Assembly: GCA_963732335.1 (NCBI GenBank)
Contig: CAVSZO010000039.1
Coordinates: 62,001-126,000 of the forward strand
Source: Desertimonas sp963732335
GTDB taxonomy: Bacteria > Actinomycetota > Acidimicrobiia > Acidimicrobiales > Ilumatobacteraceae
Reading direction: 5' to 3'
Length of the DNA stretch: 64,000 nt
Below, one piece after another: positions 52,364-62,592 of the stretch; positions within the stretch are counted from its first letter, which is position 1; the number at the start of each line of letters is the position of its first letter. The notes under the pieces were generated by a model. That model did no database searches. It was given only the letters and a program-made list of their open reading frames with translations, and was not told the DNA's origin. The position numbers were made by a program, and so were the translations under genes.

Positions 52364-53189
52364 GCTGGCACATCAGCCCAGCTGCCGCAAAGGACTACGT
52401 CGGACAGCGCCGCAGCGGGTCGGCCGTCGCCTCGATCGAGGCTCACCTGCCGACCTGTGGCGAGTGCCGGCGGCTGGTCGCCGACGTCACGGCGGCGACG
52501 CACGAGCCGCTGCTCGGCTTGGTCTGGCAGCGCGTCACAACCGCGCTCGACGACGCCACCCGCCCGTGGAGCGAACGGGCCCTCACCCGCGTCGGGCTCT
52601 CCACCGAGACCGGCTCGCCTGCTCGGCGCCACCAGCCGGGCCCGGCTGTCGTTCCTTTTCGCCACGCTGCTCACGGTCGGCATCGCGTTCGTCGCCGCTC
52701 GCAGCGGCCGCGACGCGGCAGTTCGGCGCCTTCCTCTCCGTCGCCGCGCTCGGGCCGCTCGTGGCGACCGCGCTGGCCTTCGGCCACCGCGTCGACCCCG
52801 CGCACGACGCTCATCACCACCGCACCGACATCGGTGTGGCGGATCGTGCTGCTGCGCACTGCGGCATCGCTCATCCCCGCGGTCGCCATTACCGGCCTCG
52901 CCAGCCTCATCGTGCACGAGCGCGGGTGGGTGGCGATGGCCTGGCTGCTGCCGGGCATCGCCATGGCGGTCGTGTCGCTCGCCCTGTCGACCTGGGTGCC
53001 GATCGAGCACGCCGCGCTCGGCGTCGGCCACCGCGTGGATCGCCGCCCCGGTCGTCGCCTCGTGGCCTGCGGCGGATCTGATCGACGCCGTCCGCCGGAC
53101 CCGGTCAGCTCGTCGCCGTCGGCCTAGTTGCGCTCGCCGCGGTCGTGATCATCAGTCGCCGTTCGTTCCTCGACTTCCGGGAGACCTGA
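52360..53189 (+). pseudogene. Zinc-finger anti-sigma factor with five frameshifts
   Basis: Starts 'MSWHISPAAAKDYVGQ...VASIEAHLPTCGECRRLVADV', the H-x3-C-x2-C zf-HC2 domain that binds the cognate ECF sigma, then about five TM segments. To follow the protein one must change frame near 52612, 52716, 52805, 53030 and 53095, every time by +1. Pieces such as 'RLSFLFATLLTVGIAFVAARSGRD', 'VWRIVLLRTAASLIPAVAITGLASLIV' and 'LVAVGLVALAAVVIISRRSFLDF' are all preserved. Stop overlaps the ATPase ATG (TGATG). Conservation in every frame makes assembly error likely. Confidence 0.7.
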
Positions 53190-54062
53190 TGGACACCTTT
53201 GACAAGACGTACGTCCACGTCCACCAGCTGACCAAGTCCTACGGACGCCAGACAGCGCTCGACGGCGTGTCGCTCGAACTCGGCCCCGGCATCACAGGCC
53301 TGCTCGGCCGCAACGGCGCCGGCAAGACGACGCTGCTGCGCATCCTGGCCACCGGACTGGCGCGGTCGAGCGGAGACGTGCGCGTAGTCGGCGAGGACCC
53401 CGAGGACGCTGTCGGGGCGGCTCGCCATCCGCCGCCAGCTCGGCTATGTGCCACAGGAGAGCGCGTTGTACGAGAGCTTCACGCCGTTCGACTTCGTCGA
53501 CTACGTGGCGATCCTGAAGGAGCACACCGACCGCGCCGCCCGCCACGCCGAGGTGCGCCGCGTCCTCGACGCGGTCGATCTCGGCGACGTGACCCGCAAG
53601 AAGATCCGCAAGCTGTCGGGCGGCATGAAGCGGCGGGTCTCGCTCGCCCAGGCGCTGCTCGGCGATCCCCGCCTGCTCGTGCTCGACGAGCCGACCGTCG
53701 GCCTCGACCCCGAGCAGCGACTGCGGTTCCGCCAGCTCATCTCGCGCCACGCCGACCGGCGCTGCGTCGTGCTCTCGACCCACATGACCGAGGACGTCGA
53801 GGCGTTGTGCGACCGCGTCATCGTCATCGACGAAGGCGTCGTCCGCTTCGACGGGACGCCGGTCGAGCTGACCGAGACCGCCCGCGGCAACGTGTGGATC
53901 GCCGACCGGCCCGACCCGGGCGCGCTCGTCTCGTGGCGCACGGGCGAGGGCCGACATCGCCACATCGGCTCGGCACCCGCCGATGCCGAACTCGTCACCC
54001 CGACCCTGCAGGATGGCTACCTCCTGCTGTCCGGCGGGCTCAGCGAGGAGGTCGCCGCGTGA
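53189..54062 (+). pseudogene. ABC transporter ATP-binding protein with one frameshift
   Basis: From ATG 53189: Walker A 'GLLGRNGAGKTTLLRILATGLARSSGDVRVVGEDP', then an extra G in the GGGG run at 53414-53417 shifts to 'RLAIRRQLGYVPQESALYESFTPFDFVDYVAILKEH'. The signature KLSGGMKRRVSLA, Walker B 'LLVLDEPTVGLDPEQR' and H-loop 'VVLSTHMTEDVEALCDRVIVI' follow. It is an ABC-2 exporter ATPase paired with the two downstream membrane proteins (overlap GTGA). The homopolymer site suggests a sequencing error. Confidence 0.8.
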
Positions 54063-54940
54063 ACGCCGAGCTCGCCCTGGCTCGAGTCGAAGGGACGCGC
54101 CTTTTGCGCAACCCGTTGGTGTGGCTCGCCGTCATCCCGTCGGCGATGTGGGTCAACGAGGCCAAGGCCGTGCTCGACCGGCGAGAGGCAGAGGACATCG
54201 TCTATCTGCTGACCGGCTACGCGCTGCTGCTCCCCGGCTTCGCCGCCGTGGTCGTGACCGTCCTCGCCGTGCTGCGCAGCCGGTTGGCGCATGCCGACGA
54301 CCTGCTCGACACACTTCCCGTCGGGCGGGCGCAACGGTCCGTCGCGCACGGATGGTCGACGGCTGCCAACGCGGTGTATGGCGCGGTCATCATCGCCGCC
54401 GCCTACCTCTACCTGTGGCCGTCGTCGACGCCCGGCTTCTTCTCCGACGACTCGACGCCGTCCATCCTCGAAGTCCCTCGTCCCAACGTCGCCCAGATGC
54501 TGCAGGGGCCGATCGCGCTCGCCGCCGTCGCCGCCGGGGTCGTCGCGCTCGTGCGCTGGGTGCCGACGTGGCTCGTCGCCGTTCCCCTGTTCTTCCTGTT
54601 GTCCATCCAAGGCCTGTGGTTCGGGATCTTCAACGGCGAGTCGACCTCGTGGTTCACGTGGCTGTGGCCACTGTCGACCGGCATCGTCCAAGACGGCTGG
54701 GTCGGCGGGTGCGGCGAGGGCGAGGCCTGCCAATTGTTGCTCACCGGCTTTGACTGGACTACACCGTGGTGGCACCTCGGCTACCTCCTCGCGCTCGGGG
54801 TGTGGTTCATCACGATCGCCGTCCTGCGCAACCGCCGCGACCGGGCGGCGTGGACGGCGTTCGCCGTCTCGCTCTCCGCAACCATCGGCTTAGCGCTGAT
54901 CCAGGCCGCGGTGCACATGCGGCCGCTGTACACGCATTGA
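54059..54940 (+). CDS. ABC-2 type transporter membrane protein
   Basis: 293 residues from GTG 54059. 'ELALARVEGTRLLRNPLVWLAVIP' (cytosolic start typical of ABC-2 permeases), then about six TM helices including 'YLLTGYALLLPGFAAVVVTVLAVLRSRLAHADDLLDTLPVGRAQRSVAHGWS' and a large external loop 'DGWVGGCGEGEACQLL' with two Cys. It starts inside the ATPase stop codon and pairs with that ATPase. Confidence 0.75.
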   Translation: MNAELALARVEGTRLLRNPLVWLAVIPSAMWVNEAKAVLDRREAEDIVYLLTGYALLLPGFAAVVVTVLAVLRSRLAHADDLLDTLPVGRAQRSVAHGWSTAANAVYGAVIIAAAYLYLWPSSTPGFFSDDSTPSILEVPRPNVAQMLQGPIALAAVAAGVVALVRWVPTWLVAVPLFFLLSIQGLWFGIFNGESTSWFTWLWPLSTGIVQDGWVGGCGEGEACQLLLTGFDWTTPWWHLGYLLALGVWFITIAVLRNRRDRAAWTAFAVSLSATIGLALIQAAVHMRPLYTH

Positions 54941-55653
54941 GCCACACTCCCAGCACAGCGCGCGGCGTGGTCGCCTCGTACCTCGACCGGCACGTCCTGC
55001 GCCGCCTGCCCCTCACCACGCTCGGCGCCGCGGCGCTGCTGTCGGGCGGCTTCGTGTGGGCTTGGGCGACACGCCGACCGGAGGGCGTCCATCTCGTCGG
55101 CTACCTGCGCTGTCCCACGGTCGTGCTGGCGGCGTCCGCCGCGCAGTTCCTCGACGACGTCGGCGCTCCCCTCCTTGACGTCACGCCACGCGGACGCCGC
55201 CGCCGACGCGCCGTCGACGCGTTCGTCGCGCTCGCGCTCGTGCTCGCGGCATGGGTGGCCGTGGCAATGGTCGGCTTCGTCCTCGTCGACCGGGCCGAGC
55301 TGCTCCCCGACCAGTTCCCCTGGGGCGCCAGCCTGCTCGAGGTGACGGCGCTGACCATGCTCGGCTTCGTCGTGATGACCGTCGCCATGCTGCTGACCGG
55401 GCCGGGCAGTGGCGGTCGCGTCGCCTTGATGATCGGCGTCGCCGCCCTGGGCACCCTCGCCATCCCTCAGACGAACGCCTGGCTCTGGCCGGCGGTGCCT
55501 TTCGGCAGCGCCTGGCGCGACGCCCACCTGCGCTGGGCGGTGCTCGCCGCTATCGCGCTCGGCGCGCTCGTCATGCTGTCACGCGACCCAGCGCGGCGCA
55601 GCCTCGTCACGGCTTGGCGCGTCGCCAGCGTCGACACGGCGGAAGACCGTTGA
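54937..55653 (+). CDS. Membrane protein, probable second ABC-2 permease subunit
   Basis: 238 residues from TTG 54937, which overlaps the preceding stop; GTG 54967 is an alternative. 'YLDRHVLRRLPLTTLGAAALLSGGFVWAWATRR' then 'VGYLRCPTVVLAASAAQFLDDVGAPLLDVTPRGRRRRRAVDAFVALALVLAAWVAVAMVGFVLV' and four more helices. The 'R-x-R-R-R-R-x-x-D' loop precedes helix three. It is the last gene of the sigma-ABC operon. No named family recognised. Confidence 0.65.
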   Translation: MSHTPSTARGVVASYLDRHVLRRLPLTTLGAAALLSGGFVWAWATRRPEGVHLVGYLRCPTVVLAASAAQFLDDVGAPLLDVTPRGRRRRRAVDAFVALALVLAAWVAVAMVGFVLVDRAELLPDQFPWGASLLEVTALTMLGFVVMTVAMLLTGPGSGGRVALMIGVAALGTLAIPQTNAWLWPAVPFGSAWRDAHLRWAVLAAIALGALVMLSRDPARRSLVTAWRVASVDTAEDR

Positions 55654-55734
55654 CGGCGTGGTCCGATGGGTGAAGCCCGCGGGCGGGTGAACGCAAGCTC
55701 GGAGGCGAACGCGATGCACATGAGGTTCCGACGT

Positions 55735-55924
55735 GATGTCCGACTTCGCGTGCCCGATATCGCTCAGTTCACGCACGTCGAGCGCGCCTGTAGGTGCCGT
55801 TCGTGGCGCAACCCGGACGGTCGCGACGAGATGTCCGAATTCGTCATTCCAAGAAACCCTCCGTGACGCGATGCGATGCGCCCATCCGGTAAGTGCCGGT
55901 ACCCCCGCTCGCAAAATGCAAGCA
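55735..55924 (+). repeat. Degenerate ~95-bp repeats, forward set (two units)
   Basis: Units begin GATGTCCGA at 55735 and 55830 (95 bp apart). Each has a TGCCG box about 61-65 bp in; the first unit ends with CCCGGACGGTCGCGACGA, much like a unit end in the reverse set. The segment between the boxes is unrelated between units. Confidence 0.5.
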
Positions 55925-56365
55925 CTCAGCTCGACCTCGACCGGCAGGGGCGCGACAGATCAGACGGGTCGGCGCTCGGCGCCGAGACCCGCCCGGGAGC
56001 TCAATGGCGGCACCGAGCCGACCGTTGCATGCCAGGCCTCGGCGGCGGTTACGCGACAGAACGCGCAGAGCCCGTCGTCGGATAGGCGCGGACCGCTGCC
56101 GTTGTCGGTGTCTGGCCTGTACTGAACGTCCGCTCCGATGATGAACAGCCGGCGACGGGCTCGAACTGCGGCAAAGTCGTTGGTAAGGAATGCGTCCACG
56201 GTGCGGACGTACTCCTTACCGGCCACGTGTCCTGCAGTACCGCGCTTTCACGGAACTCGGCTGGAAGGCGCCCCATCCGCGCCGTGCGAGCGACGGCTTG
56301 CCGGAGGAACGGCGTTCGACGAGGGCGTCGGCATCAAGAACTCCGTGCGGAGCAGGCGCGCAAGT

Positions 56366-56609
56366 TCGGACATCCCGTCGCGGAGGTCCGGGTGCGCCGG
56401 GGACGGCAGTTGGAGGACGCGCGAGCGGCCGTCGATCCGCGCATTACCGGATGGCGCGATTCGGACATCGGGGGATGAACGCGCCCGGCGGGAGGAACGG
56501 CACTTTGGCCGCGCCCGAAGGCGCCTGGGCCGGCGCGATAGAGGACGCGTGAACTCGGACATCGCGCCGTGGCGGCCGGAGCGCGGCCGTGTCTGGGCAC
56601 TTGTCGGAC
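56366..56609 (-). repeat. Degenerate ~95-bp repeats, reverse set (three units plus a partial)
   Basis: On the minus strand GATGTCCGA begins at 56563, 56469 and 56374 (94 and 95 bp apart), with a partial GCGTCCGA near 56611. TGCCG boxes again lie about 62 bp in. One unit ends CCCGGACCTCCGCGACGG directly before the next GATGTCCGA. The orientation is opposite to the set at 55735. Confidence 0.5.
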
Positions 56610-57004
56610 GCCGCTGGAGTGGTCGAGTTGAGCGTTCCGGTTGAGTTATCCGGATGCTGCGCGAGCCCGCTTGCCGGCTTCGGGTCGGCACATCGATGAG
56701 GCGCATCCCTGCTCGGGGACGGGCGTTCTCGGACACCTCGCGGCCACGCTCACGGTCGCGTGGCGGCTGCGTTGAGCAGCGGCGTCACTGGAACCGGTCG
56801 TCGGGTCCGTAGGCCGGGAGCTGTAGAGCCTCGCCCTTCGCATCGCTGGCTCGATGGTTAACGCGGAGCCCATCGAGGTCGGTTACGTCAGAGAGGCGGG
56901 CCAGTTCTCTGCGCCGTCGTTGAGCGATCGTTTTCGGATCACGCGGTGAGCGGTGCGACCACATGTTGGTCCGTGGTCTGAGCCGAGGTGTGGCTGCCTG
57001 CTGG

Positions 57005-58662
57005 CTAGATCCTCCGTCCGTCGAGGTAGACGACGCCGTTGTTGCCGTCGACGGTGATGATCTGGCCGGTGTTGATGACGGTGGTGACGACGTTGGTGCC
57101 GACGACGGCGGGCAGGCCGAGTTCGCGGGCGACGATGGCGCTGTGTGACAGCACGCCGCCGACGTCGGACACGAGGGCACCGGCGATGGAGAGCAGCGGC
57201 ACCCATGGTGGCAGGGTCATCTCGACCACCATGATCTCGCCCTGCTTGAGATCGTCGGTGGCCTGGGCGAGCGAGCGGCAGATCCGCGCCTTGCCGGCGT
57301 AGACGCCCGGTGAGCCTGCGACGGCCTTGAGCGCGTTGGGTTCGGTGTTCTCCTCCGGCGGGGCGATGCCGAGCAGCCGGTAGACGGCGGCTTCCATGAA
57401 CGGGTCAGGCAAGTCGGGAGGCGGGGGCGGCGTGCCGAGCTCTGTCGGCGCGCTGACAGAACTCGCTCGCTGAAAGGTTGCCCGCCGCTCGGCCACCAGG
57501 GCGCGCTTGTCGCCGTCGCCGGTGAGGGCGTCGACGAGCTCGTCGCGGTAGAGGTAGAACACGTCGTCAGGCGCGTCGAAGACGCCCTTGGAGACGAGCC
57601 GCTGGCCGACGGCGAGCGTGAAGCGCCGGAAGACACTGATGTACAGCTGGTCGATGTAGAAAGCGTGGTCCTCGGTGAGCGGGAAGCTGTGCCTCGCCGC
57701 CTCGTAGAGCTCCTCGAACTTGGCGATCGTCTCGGGATCGTCGGCAAGCCGTTCGTACAGCTCGGCGAACAACCGCTCGCGGGTGGCGACGTTCTCGTGG
57801 TATTGGACCTCGGGGTCTTCGCTGTCGGGACGGTCGATCATCGCCCGGATGGTGGCCAAGGGGATCGTTGGGTCCTCCCGCCATGGCACGTCGGCGAGGT
57901 CGTACACGGCGTCGTGACGCCAGCCGTACTCGAAGAGGAACTCGTCGAGCTGACGCCGGAAGTCCCGGCCGTCTTCGCTCTCGTCGAGCGCGGCGAGGAA
58001 CTCGGGGCCGTCACTGGTCTCGAACAGCGACTTCAGCGTCGCACTGTTCAAGGCGGTGCGGCTGAGCGCCCACAGCCCGCGACCGGCGTCCACCGACGTG
58101 GTGTGGTAGCCGTGCAGCATCCGGTACGCCTCGGTCGGCTCCGCGGGCTGCATCACCTCGTCGTAGAGGTCGCAGAAAGCGCTGCTTGACAGCAGCACGA
58201 AGTTGATGTGCCCGTGGATCCACCACTGGTAACGCATGTACCCGGTGAGCTCGTCGAGCTTGACGACGAACTCGGCGTCGCTCAGGCCCGACCAATCAGC
58301 AGGTTCAACGGCAGATTCCTGGCGATGACCTCGGGCTTCCACTCCTCCTCCCAGCGCTTACCGATACCCGGCACCATCGCGGCGAGCTTTCCGTGGTATC
58401 GGGTCAGCCGGTCAGCGATCTCGGCCTCGTCCGGGATCGGATGGAACGAGGAGTACAAGTAGTGGTTGATCTCCCTGGTCGACACCATGATCGGGCAGTC
58501 GTACTCGGCCTGGGCCTTGGTGAAGCTCTCCGCCAATGTGTGGACGATGAGGTCGAACGACAGCGGCGTGACCGGTCGCGGGGCGTGCGTCTTGTCCAAC
58601 GCCCAGAAGCCATCGATCCCGTCAGGCGTCGGAAACACCACTTCGTCTGTCGTCGTCGTCAC
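57005..58662 (-). pseudogene. PEP-utilising enzyme (PEP-synthase-like mobile domain), one frameshift
   Basis: From ATG 58662: 'FWALDKTHAPRPVTPLSFDLIVHTL', a central domain like that in PEP-synthase/rifampin-phosphotransferase relatives. After a missing base near 58300 (…RNLPL | EPADWSGLSDAEF) the frame continues to the C-terminal swivelling domain 'VSDVGGVLSHSAIVARELGLPAVVGTNVVTTVINTGQIITVDGNNGVVYLDG' with the phospho-His (G-G-x-x-S-H-x-A). No N-terminal ATP-grasp domain is present in these ~550 residues, so it needs a partner or a different donor. Function unknown. Confidence 0.7.
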
Positions 58663-59062
58663 GACGATCCCCCGTTCTGGTCACGATCTGAGCGTGCCCG
58701 CAGGGCCAGCTGCCCACGGCGAACGGTACCTCCCAGCAACGCGACCGCTTGCCTGGTACCTGGTCGCGGCGAGCCACAACCCAAGACGTCACGCTCCTCG
58801 CACACACGCCCCTTCCGGTCGATGCTGACAGCGACTGCGGGCAGGCCTGGCGGGCGGGTTTGGGTGAAGGCATCGCCGACCGTGTTGCATTCGCGCCAGC
58901 TGGTCGGCCAATCCCTCGCGGTCCCACGCAGACGACCGCAAGCCTTCGTCGAACCGGTTGGACCCGGTCGCGACGGCTGGGGTTGTCCGGCTGTCGTGGC
59001 GGAGGCTGCCTTCTTGGGGGGATCTGCGTGTGTCGCGACACTGATCTGGCAGCCGGGCGGGT
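58663..59062. other. Gap without recognisable gene
   Basis: 400 bp upstream of the PEP-utilising gene. No coding-like frame, hairpin or promoter I can defend. Confidence 0.4.
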
Positions 59063-59518
59063 TCACCGGCACACGGTGACGCCGACGCCGTGGTAGGCGT
59101 CGGCGACGACGATCGGGTCGGTGCCGTTTCGGCAGATCGTGATCCAAGGCCATGGGTACGGGTCGGCGACGACGATCGGCTGGGCGCGGTTTCGGCAGAC
59201 GGTGAATCCGACGCCGTGGTAGGCGTCGGCGACGACGATCGGTTCGGTGCCGCTTCGGCAGACGGTGAATCCGACGCCGTGGTAGGCGTCGGCGACGATG
59301 ATCGGCCGAGCGGCGGTGGGCATCAGACCGGACGCGATCGCGGCGGGTCGGTCGGCGGTCACGTCCTCGACGGTGGCGGCGGTGGAGGGTTCATCGGTGG
59401 GGCCGGTGGCGGCGGCGGTGAGTGCCCAGCCACCCGCCGAAGCCGTCGCGATCGTGGCCACGATCAGGCCTGCAAACAGTCGACGGGTAGGCGCGGCGAG
59501 GGTGGTCGTGTTGCTCAT
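59063..59518 (-). CDS. Secreted protein ending in four 21-residue repeats
   Basis: 151 residues. A signal/TM segment 'RRLFAGLIVATIATASAGGWALTAAATG', a short linker ('DEPSTAATVEDVTADRPAAI'), then four tandem units of the form 'PIVVADAYHGVGFTVCRNGT' with a period of 21 residues. The third unit is varied to 'PYPWPWITICRNG' and the last stops at Val-Cys-Arg. One Cys per unit; no family recognised. The DNA repeat is 63 bp. It starts inside the stop of the DUF4242 gene (ATGA), so the two are co-translated. Confidence 0.75.
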   Translation of the reverse strand: MSNTTTLAAPTRRLFAGLIVATIATASAGGWALTAAATGPTDEPSTAATVEDVTADRPAAIASGLMPTAARPIIVADAYHGVGFTVCRSGTEPIVVADAYHGVGFTVCRNRAQPIVVADPYPWPWITICRNGTDPIVVADAYHGVGVTVCR

Positions 59519-59793
59519 GGGTGTTCTCCTTTGGTCGGTGAGACGGTGACGACGGCCACGATCCGGTCGACGGGAAGGCCGACGAGACGGTTGGCGTCGA
59601 TCACGGCGGCCGGCGACGAGGCCTCGAAGTGGCAGTAGCAGGCGTCGTCGCCGATGACGATCGTCGAGCCGAGGTAGCGCACCGCCGAGGTGTCGCCGAC
59701 GTGCTGGAGCGTCGACTGCTGCAGCTGGTGCAGCCCGCGCAGCAGTTCGCCGCCATTCAGACCGGGCAAGTAGCGCTCGACGACGTAGACCAT
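59515..59793 (-). CDS. DUF4242 (nickel-binding-like) protein
   Basis: 92 residues: 'MVYVVERYLPGLNGGELLRGLHQLQQSTLQHVGDTSAVRYLGSTIVIGDDACYCHFEASSPAAVIDANRLVGLPVDRIVAVVTV'. The ferredoxin-like pattern ending 'FEASSPAAVIDANRLVGLPVDRI' is typical of DUF4242/SCO4226-type proteins, some of which bind nickel. The Cys-x-Cys-His segment could bind metal. First gene of a two-gene unit with the repeat protein. Confidence 0.75.
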   Translation of the reverse strand: MVYVVERYLPGLNGGELLRGLHQLQQSTLQHVGDTSAVRYLGSTIVIGDDACYCHFEASSPAAVIDANRLVGLPVDRIVAVVTVSPTKGEHP

Positions 59794-59842
59794 CGCCGTC
59801 GACGTTGCGCCTCAGGGGCGCCAGCGGGGAACCAGGAACACC

Positions 59843-62519
59843 CTAGGTTTGGGCGGCGCCCTCCACCGGCTTGACGACCTCACCCCTGGCGGACAGCCAC
59901 CTCCCCAACTCGGCTCGGCGCACCTGAGTCTTGCGGTACACGGCCGACAGGTGGGCCTCGACGGTGCTCACTCCCATGAACAGCTCGGCGGCGATCTCCT
60001 TGTTGGAACGCCCGCCCGCCGCCAACGCCGCCACCTGATGCTCGGTGGCCGACAGCTGCTCGCCGGCGGGACGGCGACCACTGATCCGGGCCAGCTCGTC
60101 GACGGCCTTGGCCGCCCACAGCGGGGCACCGAGGTGCTCGAAGATCGCCAGCGCCTCGTCGAGGGCGGCTCGGGCCGGCCCCTTGTGCTGGGCCTGGCGC
60201 CGCACCGTGCCGAGCGCCAGCAACGCCCGGCCGCGCTCCAACGGGTACCTGTCGCCCTCCAGGACGGCCAAGGAATTCTCGATCGCCGAGACCGCGCCGG
60301 CCGGGTCGCTGCCTTGCTTTGCGGTGAGCAACCCCCGACAGCGTTCCGCCGCGGCGACGGCCCATGGGCTGCCCAGCCGTCGGGCGTTCTCGTCGTAGCG
60401 GGTGAGGTAGGCGCCGGCCTGTTCCAACTCGCCCAGTGCTGTCAAGGTCTCGATCGCGTCCGCCCACGCAACGGCCATCGGGTCGCACATCCCCATAGCG
60501 AGCAGCCGCGCCGGCAGCTCGCGAAGATAGCCCCCAGCTCCCTCGAGATTGCCCAGCACCAGCTCGATCCGCCCGAGCACGCCGAGCGAGTGGACCAAGT
60601 AGTGCTCTCCTACCCGTTCGGCGATGGCGAGACTCTCGCCAGCCGATGCGCGTGCCTGTTCAACGAGGCCGAGATCAGCCTCCACGAGTGCCTTGACGCG
60701 GCCGACCCAGGCACGGCTGTGAGCGTGCTGGGTCTGGTCGGTGAGCTCGTGGGCCGAGGTGACGTGCTCCAGCGCGGACGCCCAGCGGCCCGCCAACCAC
60801 TCGACCTGGCCCAGCCTCCACAGGCACATCATCTTGGTGCCTTCATCTCCGCGAGCCTCCGCCGACTCGGTCAACGCCGCGAGCATCGTTCGGGGCCGTT
60901 CGATCTCGCCCCTGGCGACGAGCAGCCGACAGTATTCGAATCGCGGGCTGACCCAGGGCTCCACGTCGAGGCCGAGGCGTTCTTCCATCTCCACTCCTCG
61001 CTCGAGGAGGCCCGGCGTAACTTCAGCGGCGTAGGTCTCGGCGAGTCCGATCCGGGCGATCGCGGCTGCCACCAGGAGCGGATCGCCGACCCGTTCGGCC
61101 CGCTCGAGTGCCGCTCGGGCGTCGGCCAACCCGGCGTTGACGCCCGACGCCCAGATCCTCAAACCGATCCGGTGGGCGAGGATGCGAGCCTGGCGCTCGT
61201 CATCTCCAGCGGCATGATCCAGCGCCTCGTCGGTGAGCTCGAGCATTCGAGCGCCCGTGCCGCGGAAGGTCAACACAAGCTCGAACAGCACATCAGCACG
61301 TTCCACCCCGGAGGCGATCTCGGTGAGCAGCCGCTCGAGGATCGCCTCCGCCCGGTCGTGGTCACCAGACAAGCGGTGCAGCTTTGCCGCCTGCAACCGC
61401 CGTCGGCGAGACGCCTCGGCGTCGGCCGGGTCGACACCGGCGGCGAGCTCGAACAGTTCGGCTCCCGCCGCCGTCGCCCCCGGGCGGCGGCATGCTCGGC
61501 AGCAACCTCCAACTCGGTCGCTACCGCAGCGTCAGCGCCTTCCACGGCGAGCGCAAGGTGTCGGGCCCGCTCCTCGACGTCGGCGACGGCGGCGGCCAGC
61601 ACCCGATGCACCGCCCGGCGCTTCCACAGCGGCGCCCGCTGATAACAGACCGAGCCGAGCAACGGATGGGTGAACCCGACCCGTGCATCGGTCAGCATTC
61701 GGGGCGGGTCGTCCTCAACCGCGCTCAACGGTCGTGTCGCAGTGGTGAACTCCAAGACCGCCTGGGCGAACGACGTCGGATCGAAGGCGAACGCGAGATG
61801 CCGCTGCCCGGGAAGGCCGTGGAGTTGAGCCTTCGGCAGCAGCTCGGCGACTTCGTCCGGGGTCGCGAAGATCGAGGCATCCGTCTCTTCTCCATAGAGG
61901 TAGAGCGTCGGGATGTCCGGCGGGACCGGACGCCGTCAGTCGGTCGATCGCCTTCGTGGGCGGTCCGGAGCTCGCGGGGGACGAGGCAGACACCCTCGCG
62001 GGCCCTCGCCCACACCTCCGGCAGCGAACGGATGATCTGCACCTCCTCGTCGACGGCAACGCCCGCGGAAAAGAAGATCTCCAGGGCCCGGTCGGGGTCA
62101 CCGGCATCCAGCGCGGCCTGCACCGCGTCGACGAGATTCGGGTCGAAGCGGTCGCCGTGGAGGGGCGGCTCATACAGCACGAGCGATCGCAACGACGGCC
62201 GCTGCGTGGCGGCCAAGAGGCAGTAGATCGCTCCGCCGGAGTGTCCGAGGAGATGGGCGTGGTCGCCCGCGGCGGCGAGGACGGCCAACACGTCTTCGAC
62301 CTCGCGATCGAGACCGTAGTGGGGGCCATCGCCACTGCCACCTCGGCCCCGGCGGGAGTAGACCCACACCGAGTGTCGCTCGGCGAGCAGGCCCTCGATG
62401 AGAGCAAAGGTCTCGAGACTTCCGATTGCTCCGTGCACGAGCACCATCGGAGAACCGTGGCCCGAGTGGCGTGCCGCCAACTTGGTTCCATCCGCCGACG
62501 TGATGGTCATTTCCGGCAT
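59843..62519 (-). pseudogene. Alpha/beta-hydrolase joined to the C-terminal part of a LuxR-type regulator, frameshifted
   Basis: From ATG 62519 a complete alpha/beta hydrolase is readable: 'GSPMVLVHGAIGSLETFALIEGLL', nucleophile elbow 'LLGHSGGAIYCLL', and, after shifts near 61915-61935, 'PDIPTLYLYGEETDASIF' and 'HGLPGQRHLAFAF'. Without a stop it runs into 'DARVGFTHPLLGSVCYQRAPLWKRRAVHRVLAAAV', the segment after the AAA domain of large LuxR regulators; a missing base near 61487 leads into the TPR-like region and the HTH 'LSATEHQVAALAAGGRSNKEIAAELFMGVSTVEAHLSAVYRKTQV'. The regulator's ATPase domain is absent. It looks like a deletion fusion, further disturbed by indels. Confidence 0.6.
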
Positions 62520-62592
62520 TCTCGCCCTCCTCGTCGCAGGATCGTCTAGGTGGCTAGGACGCCGATCGACGGCGTCGAGCTGCCGGTGCCAA

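Larger units (their letters stand above)
55654..57004. other. 1.35-kb region without genes, holding degenerate ~95-bp repeats
   Basis: No frame has convincing coding properties. The main content is two sets of diverged repeats described separately; between them (55925-56365) nothing is recognised. Confidence 0.5.

Noticed and set aside
55735..56609. Possible CRISPR array
   Set aside because: Period 95 bp, conserved boxes far too short and diverged, orientation reverses, and no cas genes are visible.
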